This document shows, piece after piece, positions 7,461-15,207 of a stretch of DNA of 45,822 bases. This stretch comes from a virus. Where the stretch lies: positions 1 through 45,822 of IMG/VR virus record IMGVR_UViG_3300023176_002375. One strand, written 5' to 3'. The first letter of the stretch is position 1. Each line of letters starts with the position of its first letter. The position numbers were made by a program, and so were the translations under genes. Below the pieces are notes generated by a model, which saw only the letters and a program-made list of their open reading frames with translations, did not search any database and was not told where the DNA came from.

Positions 7461-7470
7461 GGTGAATAAG

Positions 7471-7608
7471 ATGTGTGAACACGATTGGAAACAGACAGAC
7501 AGTTATGCTGATACCTTTTGGGAAGGATATGGCGTTGATGCTGTAAATTTTGAAGAATTAATAATTGAATACACTTGCACAAAATGTGGAGAAACTAAGG
7601 AGGAATAA
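7471..7608 (+). CDS. Mini zinc-binding protein, 45 aa
   Basis: The likely start is ATG 7471, preceded by AAGGTGAATAAG. The product has CEHDW at the N-terminus and CTKCGE near the C-terminus, a CxH...CxxC zinc site with an acidic middle. The layout is common in small archaeal and phage zinc proteins that describe nothing more than a metal site. It ends two bases before the E1-like gene and shares its operon. Confidence 0.6.
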   Translation: MCEHDWKQTDSYADTFWEGYGVDAVNFEELIIEYTCTKCGETKEE

Positions 7609-7610
7609 AT

Positions 7611-8168
7611 ATGAGAAAAGTATTAGTAATTGGAGCAGGCGGAATTGGAAGTTTTCTAATTCCTACTTTAGATAAAGTCGGACTTTACCGCATTCATGTG
7701 GCTGACCCCGATAGCGTAGAAACAAAGAACCTACCTTATCAAAACTTTAAGAAAGGTCATGTAGGGCAAAATAAGGCTCAAGTAATGATGGATTCTTATG
7801 AATCTGTCGCTACTTATAGCAAATATCCTGTTTTGACTGAAAAACAAATGTCGGGCTATGACCTTGTGATTTGTTGCGTTGATAACTTGGGCGTAAGGCG
7901 AACCTTATACAACACAAGCCTTAAATGGCTTGACTTACGAGCGCAGGGCAGAAATGCCGCCCTTGTGTCGCATAAGGCCGACCCGAAAATGTATGATATG
8001 CTCTTAGCAGGTGAAGAAGGTTCATTCAGTTGTCAAGGGGATTCATGGGATGGAACAAATAGTAATGTTCATTTTATGCAGGTCGCAATCGCAGGATTAG
8101 GCGCACAATGGATTCAAAGATACTTCAATCAAGAAGAAGTAAGAGATTATATGGTGGTGAATGTATGA
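7611..8168 (+). CDS. Minimal E1-like (ThiF/MoeB family) adenylating enzyme
   Basis: E1-like enzymes adenylate the C-terminal glycine of ubiquitin-like or sulfur-carrier proteins. The 185-residue product starts at ATG 7611 behind AAGGAGGAATAAAT. It has the Rossmann motif GAGGIG (8-13), the acidic pair D32/D34, NLPYQ (40-44, equivalent to NLNRQ), K55 in HVGQNKA, and VDN with D91, which is the order seen in ThiF and MoeB. C141 in GSFSCQG is a candidate crossover cysteine. The N-terminal helix carrying the arginine finger is missing, and the usual CxxC zinc pairs are absent, so it is a stripped-down form. It is next to the SANT-like and JAB genes. Its substrate is probably the Gly-Gly protein encoded at 2079. 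Confidence 0.85.
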   Translation: MRKVLVIGAGGIGSFLIPTLDKVGLYRIHVADPDSVETKNLPYQNFKKGHVGQNKAQVMMDSYESVATYSKYPVLTEKQMSGYDLVICCVDNLGVRRTLYNTSLKWLDLRAQGRNAALVSHKADPKMYDMLLAGEEGSFSCQGDSWDGTNSNVHFMQVAIAGLGAQWIQRYFNQEEVRDYMVVNV

Positions 8169-9238
8169 GAAAAAGAAAGATATATACTGATGAAGAGATT
8201 GCTCACATGGTTGTAGGCAGAACTCTCAAGAAAACTTGGGAAACTATTGCTGATGAAATAGAAGTAAAGTTCGGCTATCGTCGCTCCCCAGCAAATCTTT
8301 CATTCAAATATAACTCTTTGATTGGATTAGATTTCAGCAATTATTATACTGATAAACAAACACAGTTTGTTTATGCCGCTTGGCTAAATAATTTTCCTAT
8401 GAAGAAAATTATTGCTGGCTTTGAGGAACAATTTCAGCAAAAAATTAACAAAGATAATGTTGATTTTATCGTGAAACAAATGAATCACGAACAAAAGGTT
8501 AAATCAGAATTAACCGAAACAAAAAACAAAATAAAACAAAATATGGAGATGAAAAAGATGAAGAAAAATGCATGGACAAAAGAAGAAGATGAGCAATTGC
8601 TTGCTTGTGGTTCTTGGAAGAAGGCTATGGAATTGGATAATGGTCGGTCAAGGTCGGCTAAAAACCAGCGATGGTCTTTTCTTCAAAAACAACAAACAAA
8701 AAATGGCGTAAAGCGTGGGCGGCTCTCACAGGTTGAATTAGAAATGATTCGTAATTGTGAAACCGTTGAAGAAGCAATTGCTCTTAACTTGCGAAAACCA
8801 GAAACAATTACTAAGCATTTCTTGTTGCTTAAAAGTGATTCACATTCTCATAAGGAATGGAAGAAGAAAGAAGCGGTTCTTGCCGTTGAGCCTAAGCAAA
8901 AGGTTCATGGAAACAAAGGTAGAAAATATAGCCCTCGCTGGACAAAAGAAGAGGACTATGACCTCATCTTGAACTTTTACGAACTTTCAATTGACGAAGC
9001 CCGAAACCGATTTAATCGGCCATACGGGGCTATCGCAACCCGCTTAGAAAAGTTGGTTGATAGCACAAAGCCTGAGCATATCTCTATGCTTATGGAGGCT
9101 TCTAAGGAAATCAAGGCTCGCAAACAATCGCAAGCCCCGAAGCCAAAAAAGAGCCGCCGTATGCTTCGTAAGGAGCGAAAACAGGCCAAGAAAACCGCTA
9201 AGTTGGAGGCCAAATTGAAGCGTGTCCGAGGTGAATAA
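8165..9238 (+). CDS. SANT/Myb-like multi-repeat DNA-binding protein
   Basis: The start ATG 8165 overlaps the E1 stop (ATGA). The 357-residue protein shows Myb/SANT-type helix-turn-helix units. One at about 136-170 opens with AWTKEEDEQLLACGSW. Another at about 258-298 opens with RWTKEEDYDLIL and includes RFNRPYGAIATRLEKL. A weaker one at about 6-50 contains YTDEEIAHMV. The C-terminal 50 residues are very Lys/Arg-rich. The WxxEED opening is typical of Myb repeats, which bind DNA or chromatin proteins. Its position between E1 and JAB suggests a regulator of, or target for, that system; this is inference. Confidence 0.72.
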   Translation: MRKRKIYTDEEIAHMVVGRTLKKTWETIADEIEVKFGYRRSPANLSFKYNSLIGLDFSNYYTDKQTQFVYAAWLNNFPMKKIIAGFEEQFQQKINKDNVDFIVKQMNHEQKVKSELTETKNKIKQNMEMKKMKKNAWTKEEDEQLLACGSWKKAMELDNGRSRSAKNQRWSFLQKQQTKNGVKRGRLSQVELEMIRNCETVEEAIALNLRKPETITKHFLLLKSDSHSHKEWKKKEAVLAVEPKQKVHGNKGRKYSPRWTKEEDYDLILNFYELSIDEARNRFNRPYGAIATRLEKLVDSTKPEHISMLMEASKEIKARKQSQAPKPKKSRRMLRKERKQAKKTAKLEAKLKRVRGE

Positions 9239-9240
9239 AC

Positions 9241-9831
9241 ATGGGAAAAATTAAAGATAAATACTGGAAAGAAATTGAAAACGAAGATGATTCAGGCTAC
9301 GATGATTGGGTTGCTGAAAATGCCCTCATTGATGAAGCACGACTTACTGCTCAACAAATCATTGAAAACCACTTTGAAGAATTGCTTCAAGAACAATTAA
9401 CTTCTTGTGCTGGCCCAAAAGAAAAACTTCTTGATGTTGCTATGCACAACCATAGTTTTCACGACACTATTTGGGAAGCATCAACGGTTCTTTTGCCCAA
9501 TCTTGAAGTTCAAGTAGTTATTGATGGTAAAAACAATTGTTTCGTATCAACAGGAACAGCAGGATATGTTGATTTCTTTCAACCTCCTGTTGGAATGAGT
9601 TTGCCTATTCGTTGTTGGATTCATACTCATCCCTTTGGGGCAGCATACTTTAGTGGAACTGATATTCGGACAGTTTCTATTTGGGAACTAAATATGGAAT
9701 GTGCATATGTTCTTGGTGGAGAAGGCCACTATGGTTTTTGGAATCAAAAAGAACCACAACAACTTGAAATCTATCGCAACTTTGAATCAGAACAAATTCA
9801 AACTTGGAATAAAAAGGAGGAAGAAGAATGA
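9241..9831 (+). CDS. JAB/JAMM-domain metallopeptidase (deubiquitinase-like)
   Basis: JAMM peptidases are zinc enzymes that cut after the di-glycine of ubiquitin-like proteins. The 196-residue product has the complete motif HxH-x7-SxxD: H128, H130, S138 and D141 in WIHTHPFGAAYFSGTD. A Glu in the preceding beta strand region (E79 in IWEAST) could be the general base. A helical N-terminus of about 60 residues precedes the domain. It starts at ATG 9241 with GAGGTGAATAAAC. The co-occurring Ubl precursor with two residues beyond Gly-Gly gives it an obvious substrate. It lacks an NlpC/P60 domain, unlike lambda-type tail K proteins. Confidence 0.85.
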   Translation: MGKIKDKYWKEIENEDDSGYDDWVAENALIDEARLTAQQIIENHFEELLQEQLTSCAGPKEKLLDVAMHNHSFHDTIWEASTVLLPNLEVQVVIDGKNNCFVSTGTAGYVDFFQPPVGMSLPIRCWIHTHPFGAAYFSGTDIRTVSIWELNMECAYVLGGEGHYGFWNQKEPQQLEIYRNFESEQIQTWNKKEEEE

Positions 9832-10115
9832 CAAAGTTTAGAACAATTAAAAGTGGGTTAAGCACAGCAAAGAAATACGGAGAAAGACCAATGCGCCGAC
9901 ATGATGAAGAACCATTAGAACCTCATCATATTCGTCATCCTAATGACAAAAATGAGCGAAGAACCGATAAAGGTGTTCAATGGGTTAAGAAAGGTGCTAA
10001 AAAGACTGAGCGTGAAAAGCGTCTTGAGCAATTTTACAAAACTCATGTTTATACTTGGGTTTCAGAAAACCGCCGAGCATGGGTCGCTATTCCTCAATCG
10101 GAGGAAGAAGAATGA
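9828..10115 (+). CDS. Hypothetical basic protein, 95 aa
   Basis: The gene starts at an ATG overlapping the JAB stop and is preceded by AAAAAGGAGG. The product is strongly charged, Arg/Lys/His-rich over residues 10-65, with an acidic tail (EEEE). The composition suggests disorder in the N-terminal half and nucleic-acid contact, but no motif is recognisable. It overlaps the GroES start by four bases. Confidence 0.55.
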   Translation: MTKFRTIKSGLSTAKKYGERPMRRHDEEPLEPHHIRHPNDKNERRTDKGVQWVKKGAKKTEREKRLEQFYKTHVYTWVSENRRAWVAIPQSEEEE

Positions 10116-10330
10116 AGGCTTTGGGTAATTATGCAGTAATTAAACTAGAAAACTCTGTTTCTGCGTCAGGTATTCAGGTTAAAATTGATAGCACAGGTAT
10201 TGTGCATTCATGTCCTTCTATGCCTGAAGTAGAGGGTAAATTGGTTCTATTTGATGATAGACACCGTTTTGTTACCCATGATGATATGATTATTGTTTCC
10301 GTTGAACATTTGTTGGGTGTGATTGAATGA
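10112..10330 (+). CDS. groES: Co-chaperonin GroES/Cpn10-like
   Basis: GroES caps the GroEL folding chamber. The 72-residue product matches the Cpn10 pattern: MKALGNYAVIKLE at the start (compare PLGDRVVVK), SASGIQV at the position of the mobile loop (compare SGGIVL), then VEGKLVLFDD and a C-terminus IIVSVEHLLGVIE (compare LIMSESDILAIVE). It is about 25 residues shorter than typical GroES, mainly through loss of the dome region. The start is ATG 10112, with GGAGGAAGAAG before it. The GroEL gene begins four bases inside its end. Confidence 0.8.
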   Translation: MKALGNYAVIKLENSVSASGIQVKIDSTGIVHSCPSMPEVEGKLVLFDDRHRFVTHDDMIIVSVEHLLGVIE

Positions 10331-11850
10331 TTTTGAATGGAGAAGAAGTAAAACAAAAGTTGCTACAAGGTATTAACTTGGTTGCTGATACTGTAAAACC
10401 TACTCTTGGCCCTCAAGCCAAAACTGTTATTTTGCAGGGTAATCCACCAGTCGTCATTAATGACGGAGTAACTATTACAAAGTATGTTTCCCATGATGAC
10501 CCTTATGTTCAAATGGGTGTCCAATTAGTTCAAAATCTAGCAAGTAAAGCACAAGAAGGGTCAGGTGATGGAACGACTACTGCTTGTATTCTTGCACAGG
10601 CTTTTTGTAACGAATTGATGAAAAATGAAGAACAATTGACTACTCACGACTTTAATCTTCTAATGGAATCTCTTCGTGAACAAACTATTAATTTCTTAGA
10701 TAGCATCTCTATTGAAGTTAATGACAACGATATTATGAATGTTGCTACTATTGCGGCAAATAACGACTCGGCATTGGGTGAATTGATTCAAGAAGCATTT
10801 AATACGGTTGGTCGTGATGGAGTTATTACTGTTGAGGAATCTAACAATTACCAAACTCAACTAATTCTTCGTGAAGGTATGGAGATTCAAGAAGGCTATC
10901 TTAGCCATCTTATGTGTAATACAGAAAGTGGAAAAGTAGAATTTGATAATCCCGTTGTTTTCATGTCAAATATGAGCCTTCGTCATTTCAAGGACATTAT
11001 GCCTTTGCTTGAGTATTCAGCAAGTCAAAGCCGACCACTTTTAATTATGTGTAAAGGAATGGATGGTTCGGCACTTAACAATTTGATTATGAATCTAATC
11101 AATAAAACTGTTGAATGTGCAGTAGTTATGTCTCCTAACTTCGGAGATGCTCAAATTGATGAGTTGTCGGATATTCAGTCTTTGATAGGAGGTAAAGTCT
11201 TTGTTGAAGAGAGTAAAGACGACTCTAAACTTTTTACTGAAACTGATTTGGGAACTTGTTCTAAGGTTATCATTACTAAGGAAACTACGACTTTTATCGG
11301 TGGAGAAGGTAATACAGAAGAACGCATTAAATCTCTAAAACAACAGGCTCAAGAATTAAAGGGACATGATTTGGCTCGGATTAAAGCGAGAGTCTCTCGT
11401 CTAAAGGGAGGTATTGCTACCATTAAGGTTGGTGCTTCATCTTCAATTGAAATGCGTGAAAAGAAAGAAAGACTTGATGACGCACTTAACGCAACAAAAG
11501 CCGCTTTAGAAGAAGGTATTGTTGTTGGTGGTGGTGTTCCGTTTATTCGTCTTGCTTATGCAATTGAAGCACCAGAATGGTTTAGAAAGTCGGTTGTTAA
11601 GCCCTATCGTGTTTTGATGGACAATGCAAACTATACCGAGCAAACAAGAGTCGTTGAGTTTGAAATTGAAAAGACAATTGATGGGACAAACCCTAATTGG
11701 GGTTTCAATGCAGTTTCATGTCAGCATGAAGATTTGTTTAATGCAGGGGTCTTTGACCCTGTGAAGGTTTCTAAGAATAGTTTCTTAGCGGCATTATCAA
11801 TTGCTCAGTTGTTTTATTCAACAGATGTAGCAGTATTAGTGGAGGAATAA
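10327..11850 (+). CDS. groEL: Group I chaperonin GroEL-like
   Basis: The 507-residue protein is a bacterial-type (group I) chaperonin rather than a thermosome. Signature segments are TLGPQAK (TLGPKGR in GroEL), NDGVTITK, GDGTTTA, RLKGGIATIKVGASS with EKKERLDDALNA, and EEGIVVGGG. These cover the equatorial ATP-binding site, the intermediate domain and the catalytic Asp. It is about 40 residues shorter than GroEL and lacks the Gly-Met tail. It overlaps the GroES gene (ATGA), so the two are translationally coupled. Viral chaperonins are thought to fold virion proteins. Archaea usually rely on group II enzymes, so this pair points to acquisition from a bacterial source. Confidence 0.92.
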   Translation: MILNGEEVKQKLLQGINLVADTVKPTLGPQAKTVILQGNPPVVINDGVTITKYVSHDDPYVQMGVQLVQNLASKAQEGSGDGTTTACILAQAFCNELMKNEEQLTTHDFNLLMESLREQTINFLDSISIEVNDNDIMNVATIAANNDSALGELIQEAFNTVGRDGVITVEESNNYQTQLILREGMEIQEGYLSHLMCNTESGKVEFDNPVVFMSNMSLRHFKDIMPLLEYSASQSRPLLIMCKGMDGSALNNLIMNLINKTVECAVVMSPNFGDAQIDELSDIQSLIGGKVFVEESKDDSKLFTETDLGTCSKVIITKETTTFIGGEGNTEERIKSLKQQAQELKGHDLARIKARVSRLKGGIATIKVGASSSIEMREKKERLDDALNATKAALEEGIVVGGGVPFIRLAYAIEAPEWFRKSVVKPYRVLMDNANYTEQTRVVEFEIEKTIDGTNPNWGFNAVSCQHEDLFNAGVFDPVKVSKNSFLAALSIAQLFYSTDVAVLVEE

Positions 11851-11852
11851 AT

Positions 11853-11984
11853 ATGGTAGATGCCCTAAATATGTTATTGGATAATGAAATTGTAAGAATG
11901 ACCGTTGTTTATGCTGATGGCTCGTTGGCCATTTTCCTTAGACAAAAGGACGGAACTTTTAGTGTAGAAAGGAGGCATTCTTGA
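11853..11984 (+). CDS. Hypothetical small protein, 43 aa
   Basis: ATG 11853 lies just after the GroEL stop and is preceded by GGAGGAATAA. The 43-residue product has a beta-strand-rich centre (VRMTVVYADGSLAIFL) and a basic tail, and no motif I recognise. Its TGA overlaps the next ATG (TGATG), a pattern seen throughout this operon, which supports it as a real gene. Confidence 0.5.
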   Translation: MVDALNMLLDNEIVRMTVVYADGSLAIFLRQKDGTFSVERRHS

Positions 11985-12379
11985 TGAAAAAAGCAATAAC
12001 TGTGACTTTACCCGCACCTCACAAAGCAAGGGTTAAATGCCCTATTTGTGTAGGCAATAAATGTAAAGTCTGCGGAATGACTGGAGAATTAGCAATTGAA
12101 GTTGCGCCAAAAATCCCCATTCAAAGAGCACATATTATTAAATATGTTGTTGAAAATATTCATGAAGTAGCGAAAGAAATAACCAAAAAATATGGTTTAG
12201 TTCCAGAAATCAATACTTCTGAAGTCTTAGAAGTTAATCAAGGACAATTTGAAGTTGTTCAAGTTTCTAGTCTAGGTGGTGTTTGTTGGGTTGTGAATCG
12301 TTTGGATGATTTAGATACCCCAAGATATTTTACATCAAAACAGGAACTTGATAAGTTTAAACAGGGGTGGATGAATTGA
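11984..12379 (+). CDS. Protein with DnaJ-like zinc knuckle, 131 aa
   Basis: The ATG at 11984 has AAAGGAGG ten bases upstream. Near the N-terminus, CPICVGNKCKVCGMTG (C19, C22, C27, C30) forms a four-cysteine zinc site of DnaJ-like spacing. The remainder is helical (about 45-75) and then beta-rich. The position shortly after GroEL makes a link with chaperone work tempting, but the sequence itself shows only the zinc site. Confidence 0.62.
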   Translation: MKKAITVTLPAPHKARVKCPICVGNKCKVCGMTGELAIEVAPKIPIQRAHIIKYVVENIHEVAKEITKKYGLVPEINTSEVLEVNQGQFEVVQVSSLGGVCWVVNRLDDLDTPRYFTSKQELDKFKQGWMN

Positions 12380-12588
12380 CAGATGAATTAGAAGTCAAAG
12401 GAACGATAGTCCGTAATGCTGAACTGGACTGTAAAATAAAGCGTGGTGTCTATTGGAACATAGATGTTATGGATATTCGTTGGTATCGTAATGACAAGCC
12501 AACGAATAAAGGCATTCGTTTGAATGTTGATGAAGCAAAATTGTTATTACAAATTTTAAGGAGAGAATTAGATGAAGAGAGTGAGTGA
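12367..12588 (+). CDS. PC4/Sub1-like ssDNA-binding protein
   Basis: PC4-type proteins bind single-stranded DNA and act in transcription or repair. The product of up to 73 residues carries the typical pattern VMDIRWYRNDKPTNKGIRL followed by VDEAKLLLQIL. This matches the beta-strand DIRxxY, the KPTxKGI turn, and the C-terminal helix of PC4. There is no ATG; candidates are GTG 12367 and TTG 12376, the latter preceded by GGTGG. It overlaps the preceding gene, and its 3' end overlaps the next gene. Confidence 0.6.
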   Translation: MDELTDELEVKGTIVRNAELDCKIKRGVYWNIDVMDIRWYRNDKPTNKGIRLNVDEAKLLLQILRRELDEESE

Positions 12589-12835
12589 TGTTCAATCAAA
12601 GAAAAGCCTACGGGCGGCAAATGAAGAAAGACAATACGGCCATAACGCAGTTCCGAGATTTGGAAATTGTGCTGGTAAGATTATTGATTTATTCGCACAG
12701 TATGTTGAGGATAGTATGACTGTTCCGCCTAAAGGTGGAAGAGGTTGTCGTGTTCAAAAAGAACATATTGATTTGTGTTTCGGTAAGTTTTATCAAGCGA
12801 TGAGAGAATTTATGGACGGTGAAAAAAATGAATAG
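12572..12835 (+). CDS. Hypothetical protein, 87 aa
   Basis: It starts at ATG 12572 within the end of the PC4-like gene, after AAGGAGAGAATTAG. The product is basic with two cysteines and a helical C-terminal half. It includes a Gly/Lys-rich loop PPKGGRGCRV that might contact nucleic acid. I recognise no family. The last eight bases overlap the following gene. Confidence 0.55.
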   Translation: MKRVSDVQSKKSLRAANEERQYGHNAVPRFGNCAGKIIDLFAQYVEDSMTVPPKGGRGCRVQKEHIDLCFGKFYQAMREFMDGEKNE

Positions 12836-13193
12836 ATATAATGAATTATTAGATTGGCTACAAAACGAACACAACGAAGTGTTTAATCAATGGGCGCAAA
12901 TAGAAGAAGTAATGCTTCTTGAAGAAGAGCAGAAAGCCTCAGAAGAACATTCTAGAAATAATAGAATGTTTGATTACTGTATTTCTATGTATAAGAAAAC
13001 ATATCCCGACACTTCACCAGAGATTTTAAATGCTATTGATATGATTAATGATTCAGTAGATTTGGCTTATCCATATAAAATGGACGCTATTCGTTCTTTG
13101 TTGCATGAAAGGGGAGGAAGAATTTTTAGAGGTAGCGGTAATCTTTGGGGTCAATGGAAGAAAGAATTTAATACATTGGAGGAAGAAGAATGA
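12828..13193 (+). CDS. Hypothetical acidic helical protein, 121 aa
   Basis: The likely start is ATG 12828, preceded by ACGGTGAAAAAA. The protein is strongly helical and acidic, with clusters EEVMLLEEEQ and a C-terminal EEEE. It has no metal-binding or catalytic signature. It overlaps its neighbours by a few bases on both sides, so it belongs to the same polycistronic unit. Function unknown. Confidence 0.6.
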   Translation: MNRYNELLDWLQNEHNEVFNQWAQIEEVMLLEEEQKASEEHSRNNRMFDYCISMYKKTYPDTSPEILNAIDMINDSVDLAYPYKMDAIRSLLHERGGRIFRGSGNLWGQWKKEFNTLEEEE

Positions 13194-13549
13194 ATAAACT
13201 ATATTTGATTACAACCAACAATAAGAAGTTTGATTCTTGGTCTAAAGAAGTGAAGAAGCAACTAAAGGCAAACTCTATTGCTTTAGAGGCTTTTAATTCG
13301 GGATATAATGAAGTAGTGAATGGAAATTATTTGGCGAGAGCCTCTTTTGTTTGCTATTGGGAAATCTATACAAATGACTCTTTAGCAAGACTAGCACCTG
13401 CAATTACTCAAGCATCATTAATCCATATGTTGCATAGATTCTTGGACGCACAAATGTATGAAGAAGCGAGGGTTGTTGAGCAATTAATGTTCAATTTCTT
13501 GCGTCTCCTTCAAAAACTAGACGGAGAGGAAAACAATGAAGAAGAGTGA
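13190..13549 (+). CDS. Hypothetical helical protein, 119 aa
   Basis: It starts at ATG 13190 behind GGAGGAAGAAGA. The product has a basic N-terminus, a long helical centre and an acidic, Glu/Asn-rich tail. There are no recognisable motifs. It overlaps the preceding stop by four bases and the following start by fourteen. Confidence 0.6.
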   Translation: MNKLYLITTNNKKFDSWSKEVKKQLKANSIALEAFNSGYNEVVNGNYLARASFVCYWEIYTNDSLARLAPAITQASLIHMLHRFLDAQMYEEARVVEQLMFNFLRLLQKLDGEENNEEE

Positions 13550-13763
13550 TTGGGTTTATTTGGCGAAAGCCATGTGGACTTATTCAGAGAAACATGAAGG
13601 AAAAATCAGTAACCTTCTAAAACAACTGATTGTAGAAATAAATAATAGTAAGGAGATGATTGAAAATGACATGGGAAAATATGAGCAGAATGCTACAAGC
13701 GACAGACCAATTGACACCGACTCAACAGATAAGTCGGATTTCACGGGACTTGGAGAGTTTTAA
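13536..13763 (+). CDS. Hypothetical protein, 75 aa, overlapping the ligase start
   Basis: ATG 13536 has GGAGAGGAAAAC upstream, a good start signal. The first 45 residues are helical; the rest is Asp/Ser/Thr-rich and probably disordered. Its last 98 bases overlap the N-terminal coding sequence of the DNA ligase in another frame. That is unusually long for this genome, so either this stop or the ligase start may be wrong, or the overlap is genuine. Confidence 0.5.
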   Translation: MKKSDWVYLAKAMWTYSEKHEGKISNLLKQLIVEINNSKEMIENDMGKYEQNATSDRPIDTDSTDKSDFTGLGEF

Positions 13764-15207
13764 TACTGAAAAGAGTAGTCCTTCTTTGGTTTTGCAGATT
13801 CTTGATAAAGATAAACTTGAAGCAAATAGTCTCGGTTTAGCAAAAGCAAAGAAATGGATGGCTAAAATCTTTGATGTTTTTGACGATGAAATTGATGGAT
13901 TAATGTATGCTCACGATGATTTGGGCGAAGCAATTTATCACCTTGACCCATCAGCAGAAAAACAACGAAACTTTTCTGTTCAGTATGTTCATCGTATTTT
14001 GAACATGAACTGCGGAAAGATTGATTCTAACGAGTTTTCTATTCTTGAGGAATCAATTTTGGCTATGTCTGCAAACGCACGACGCTGGTTCATTCGCTAT
14101 ATGCTAAGAACACCACGAAACGGAATCAATGAAGGAACAGTTGCGAAGATTATCGCCAAGCATTACAATAAGAAGCAAGCAGATGTAAAGAAACATTTAA
14201 ACTTCAATTCTGTTGAAGTAGTTATTTCTCATTATGTTGCTGGCTCTAATCCTCCATGTAATCTAACATATGGAAAATTCATTAAACCAATGCTTGCTAA
14301 AGAAGTTCCGATGAATAAATGGCCGACTAACTTTGTTGTTGATTACAAATACGATGGAAACCGCTATCAGATTCACATTGATGGTGATAAGACGATGATT
14401 TTTAATCGTAAAGGTAAGATTGTGACTAATCAATTCCCTGATGTTGTTGAATTGGTTCAAGCATATGGTGTTCAAAATGCAATTCTTGATGGTGAAATCT
14501 ATCCTATCTTGGAAAACGGCGCACCTGCACCTCATAAGCAAATGGGAACAAGAGTTCATTCAAAGAATGTTCAAGAGGCTATGGAAAGAGTCAAGGTTGA
14601 ATGGGTTATTTTTGATTGTCTAATGTTGAACAACGAAACAGTCATGGATTTATCATACACGGAACGCTTGGAGAAGATGAAAGACTTGCCGAATCAAGCA
14701 CACCGAATCACCGAGGGCGACATTATGGCCTTTTACCATGAAGCAATCAACGAAGGATTTGAAGGAATCATCGTTAAGGACGCAAGCCAACCTTATCAAT
14801 CAGGAAAACGCTCCGTTTCTTGGGCTAAATATAAACCTCCGCAGATTAATCTTGATGTTGTTGTCCTCTCCGCAAAATACGGGGAAGGAAAGAGGTCAAG
14901 TGTTTTCGGCACTTACGAATTAGGCGTGAAGGCTGATAATGGTTTTCATAGCGTTGGCTGGTGCGGGACAGGCTTCTCGGATAGCGATTTAATCAACCTC
15001 ACCAATACCCTTCGGCGTAATGTTGAGTCGTTTGAAAATGGCCAATTCTTTGTTTCACCTGTTGTTATTTTAGAAGTAAAGGCTGATTTGGTTAGCCGTG
15101 ATGAAAAGGGGAACATTGGACTTAGGTTTCCTCGTTGTGTTCGTATTCGTGACGATAAGTTCGTTGCTGATATTAATACTTTAAATGATGTGGAGAGATT
15201 AGAATGA
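13666..15207 (+). CDS. lig: ATP-dependent DNA ligase
   Basis: The 513-residue enzyme seals nicks in DNA. Motif I is KYDGNR, with the adenylated Lys near residue 228. Motif III is LDGEIYPI, IIIa is WVIFDCLML, IV is EGIIVKD and V is WAKYKPP. A C-terminal OB-fold region includes LEVKADLVSRDEKGNIGLRFPR. An N-terminal DNA-binding domain of about 200 residues matches archaeal and eukaryotic type ligases. The start ATG 13666 has AGGAG eleven bases upstream; a TTG at 13660 is also possible. It belongs to the replication block. Confidence 0.93.
   Translation: MTWENMSRMLQATDQLTPTQQISRISRDLESFNTEKSSPSLVLQILDKDKLEANSLGLAKAKKWMAKIFDVFDDEIDGLMYAHDDLGEAIYHLDPSAEKQRNFSVQYVHRILNMNCGKIDSNEFSILEESILAMSANARRWFIRYMLRTPRNGINEGTVAKIIAKHYNKKQADVKKHLNFNSVEVVISHYVAGSNPPCNLTYGKFIKPMLAKEVPMNKWPTNFVVDYKYDGNRYQIHIDGDKTMIFNRKGKIVTNQFPDVVELVQAYGVQNAILDGEIYPILENGAPAPHKQMGTRVHSKNVQEAMERVKVEWVIFDCLMLNNETVMDLSYTERLEKMKDLPNQAHRITEGDIMAFYHEAINEGFEGIIVKDASQPYQSGKRSVSWAKYKPPQINLDVVVLSAKYGEGKRSSVFGTYELGVKADNGFHSVGWCGTGFSDSDLINLTNTLRRNVESFENGQFFVSPVVILEVKADLVSRDEKGNIGLRFPRCVRIRDDKFVADINTLNDVERLE

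Noticed and set aside
9241-9831. JAB protein as a lambda K-type tail assembly protein
   Set aside because: It lies in the early/replication block on the opposite strand from the tail genes, lacks an NlpC/P60 domain, and is near an E1-like gene.
10327-11850. Thermosome (group II chaperonin) annotation
   Set aside because: TLGPQAK, GDGTTTA, the KVGASS region and the adjacent GroES-like gene are group I features; the helical protrusion of thermosomes is not present.
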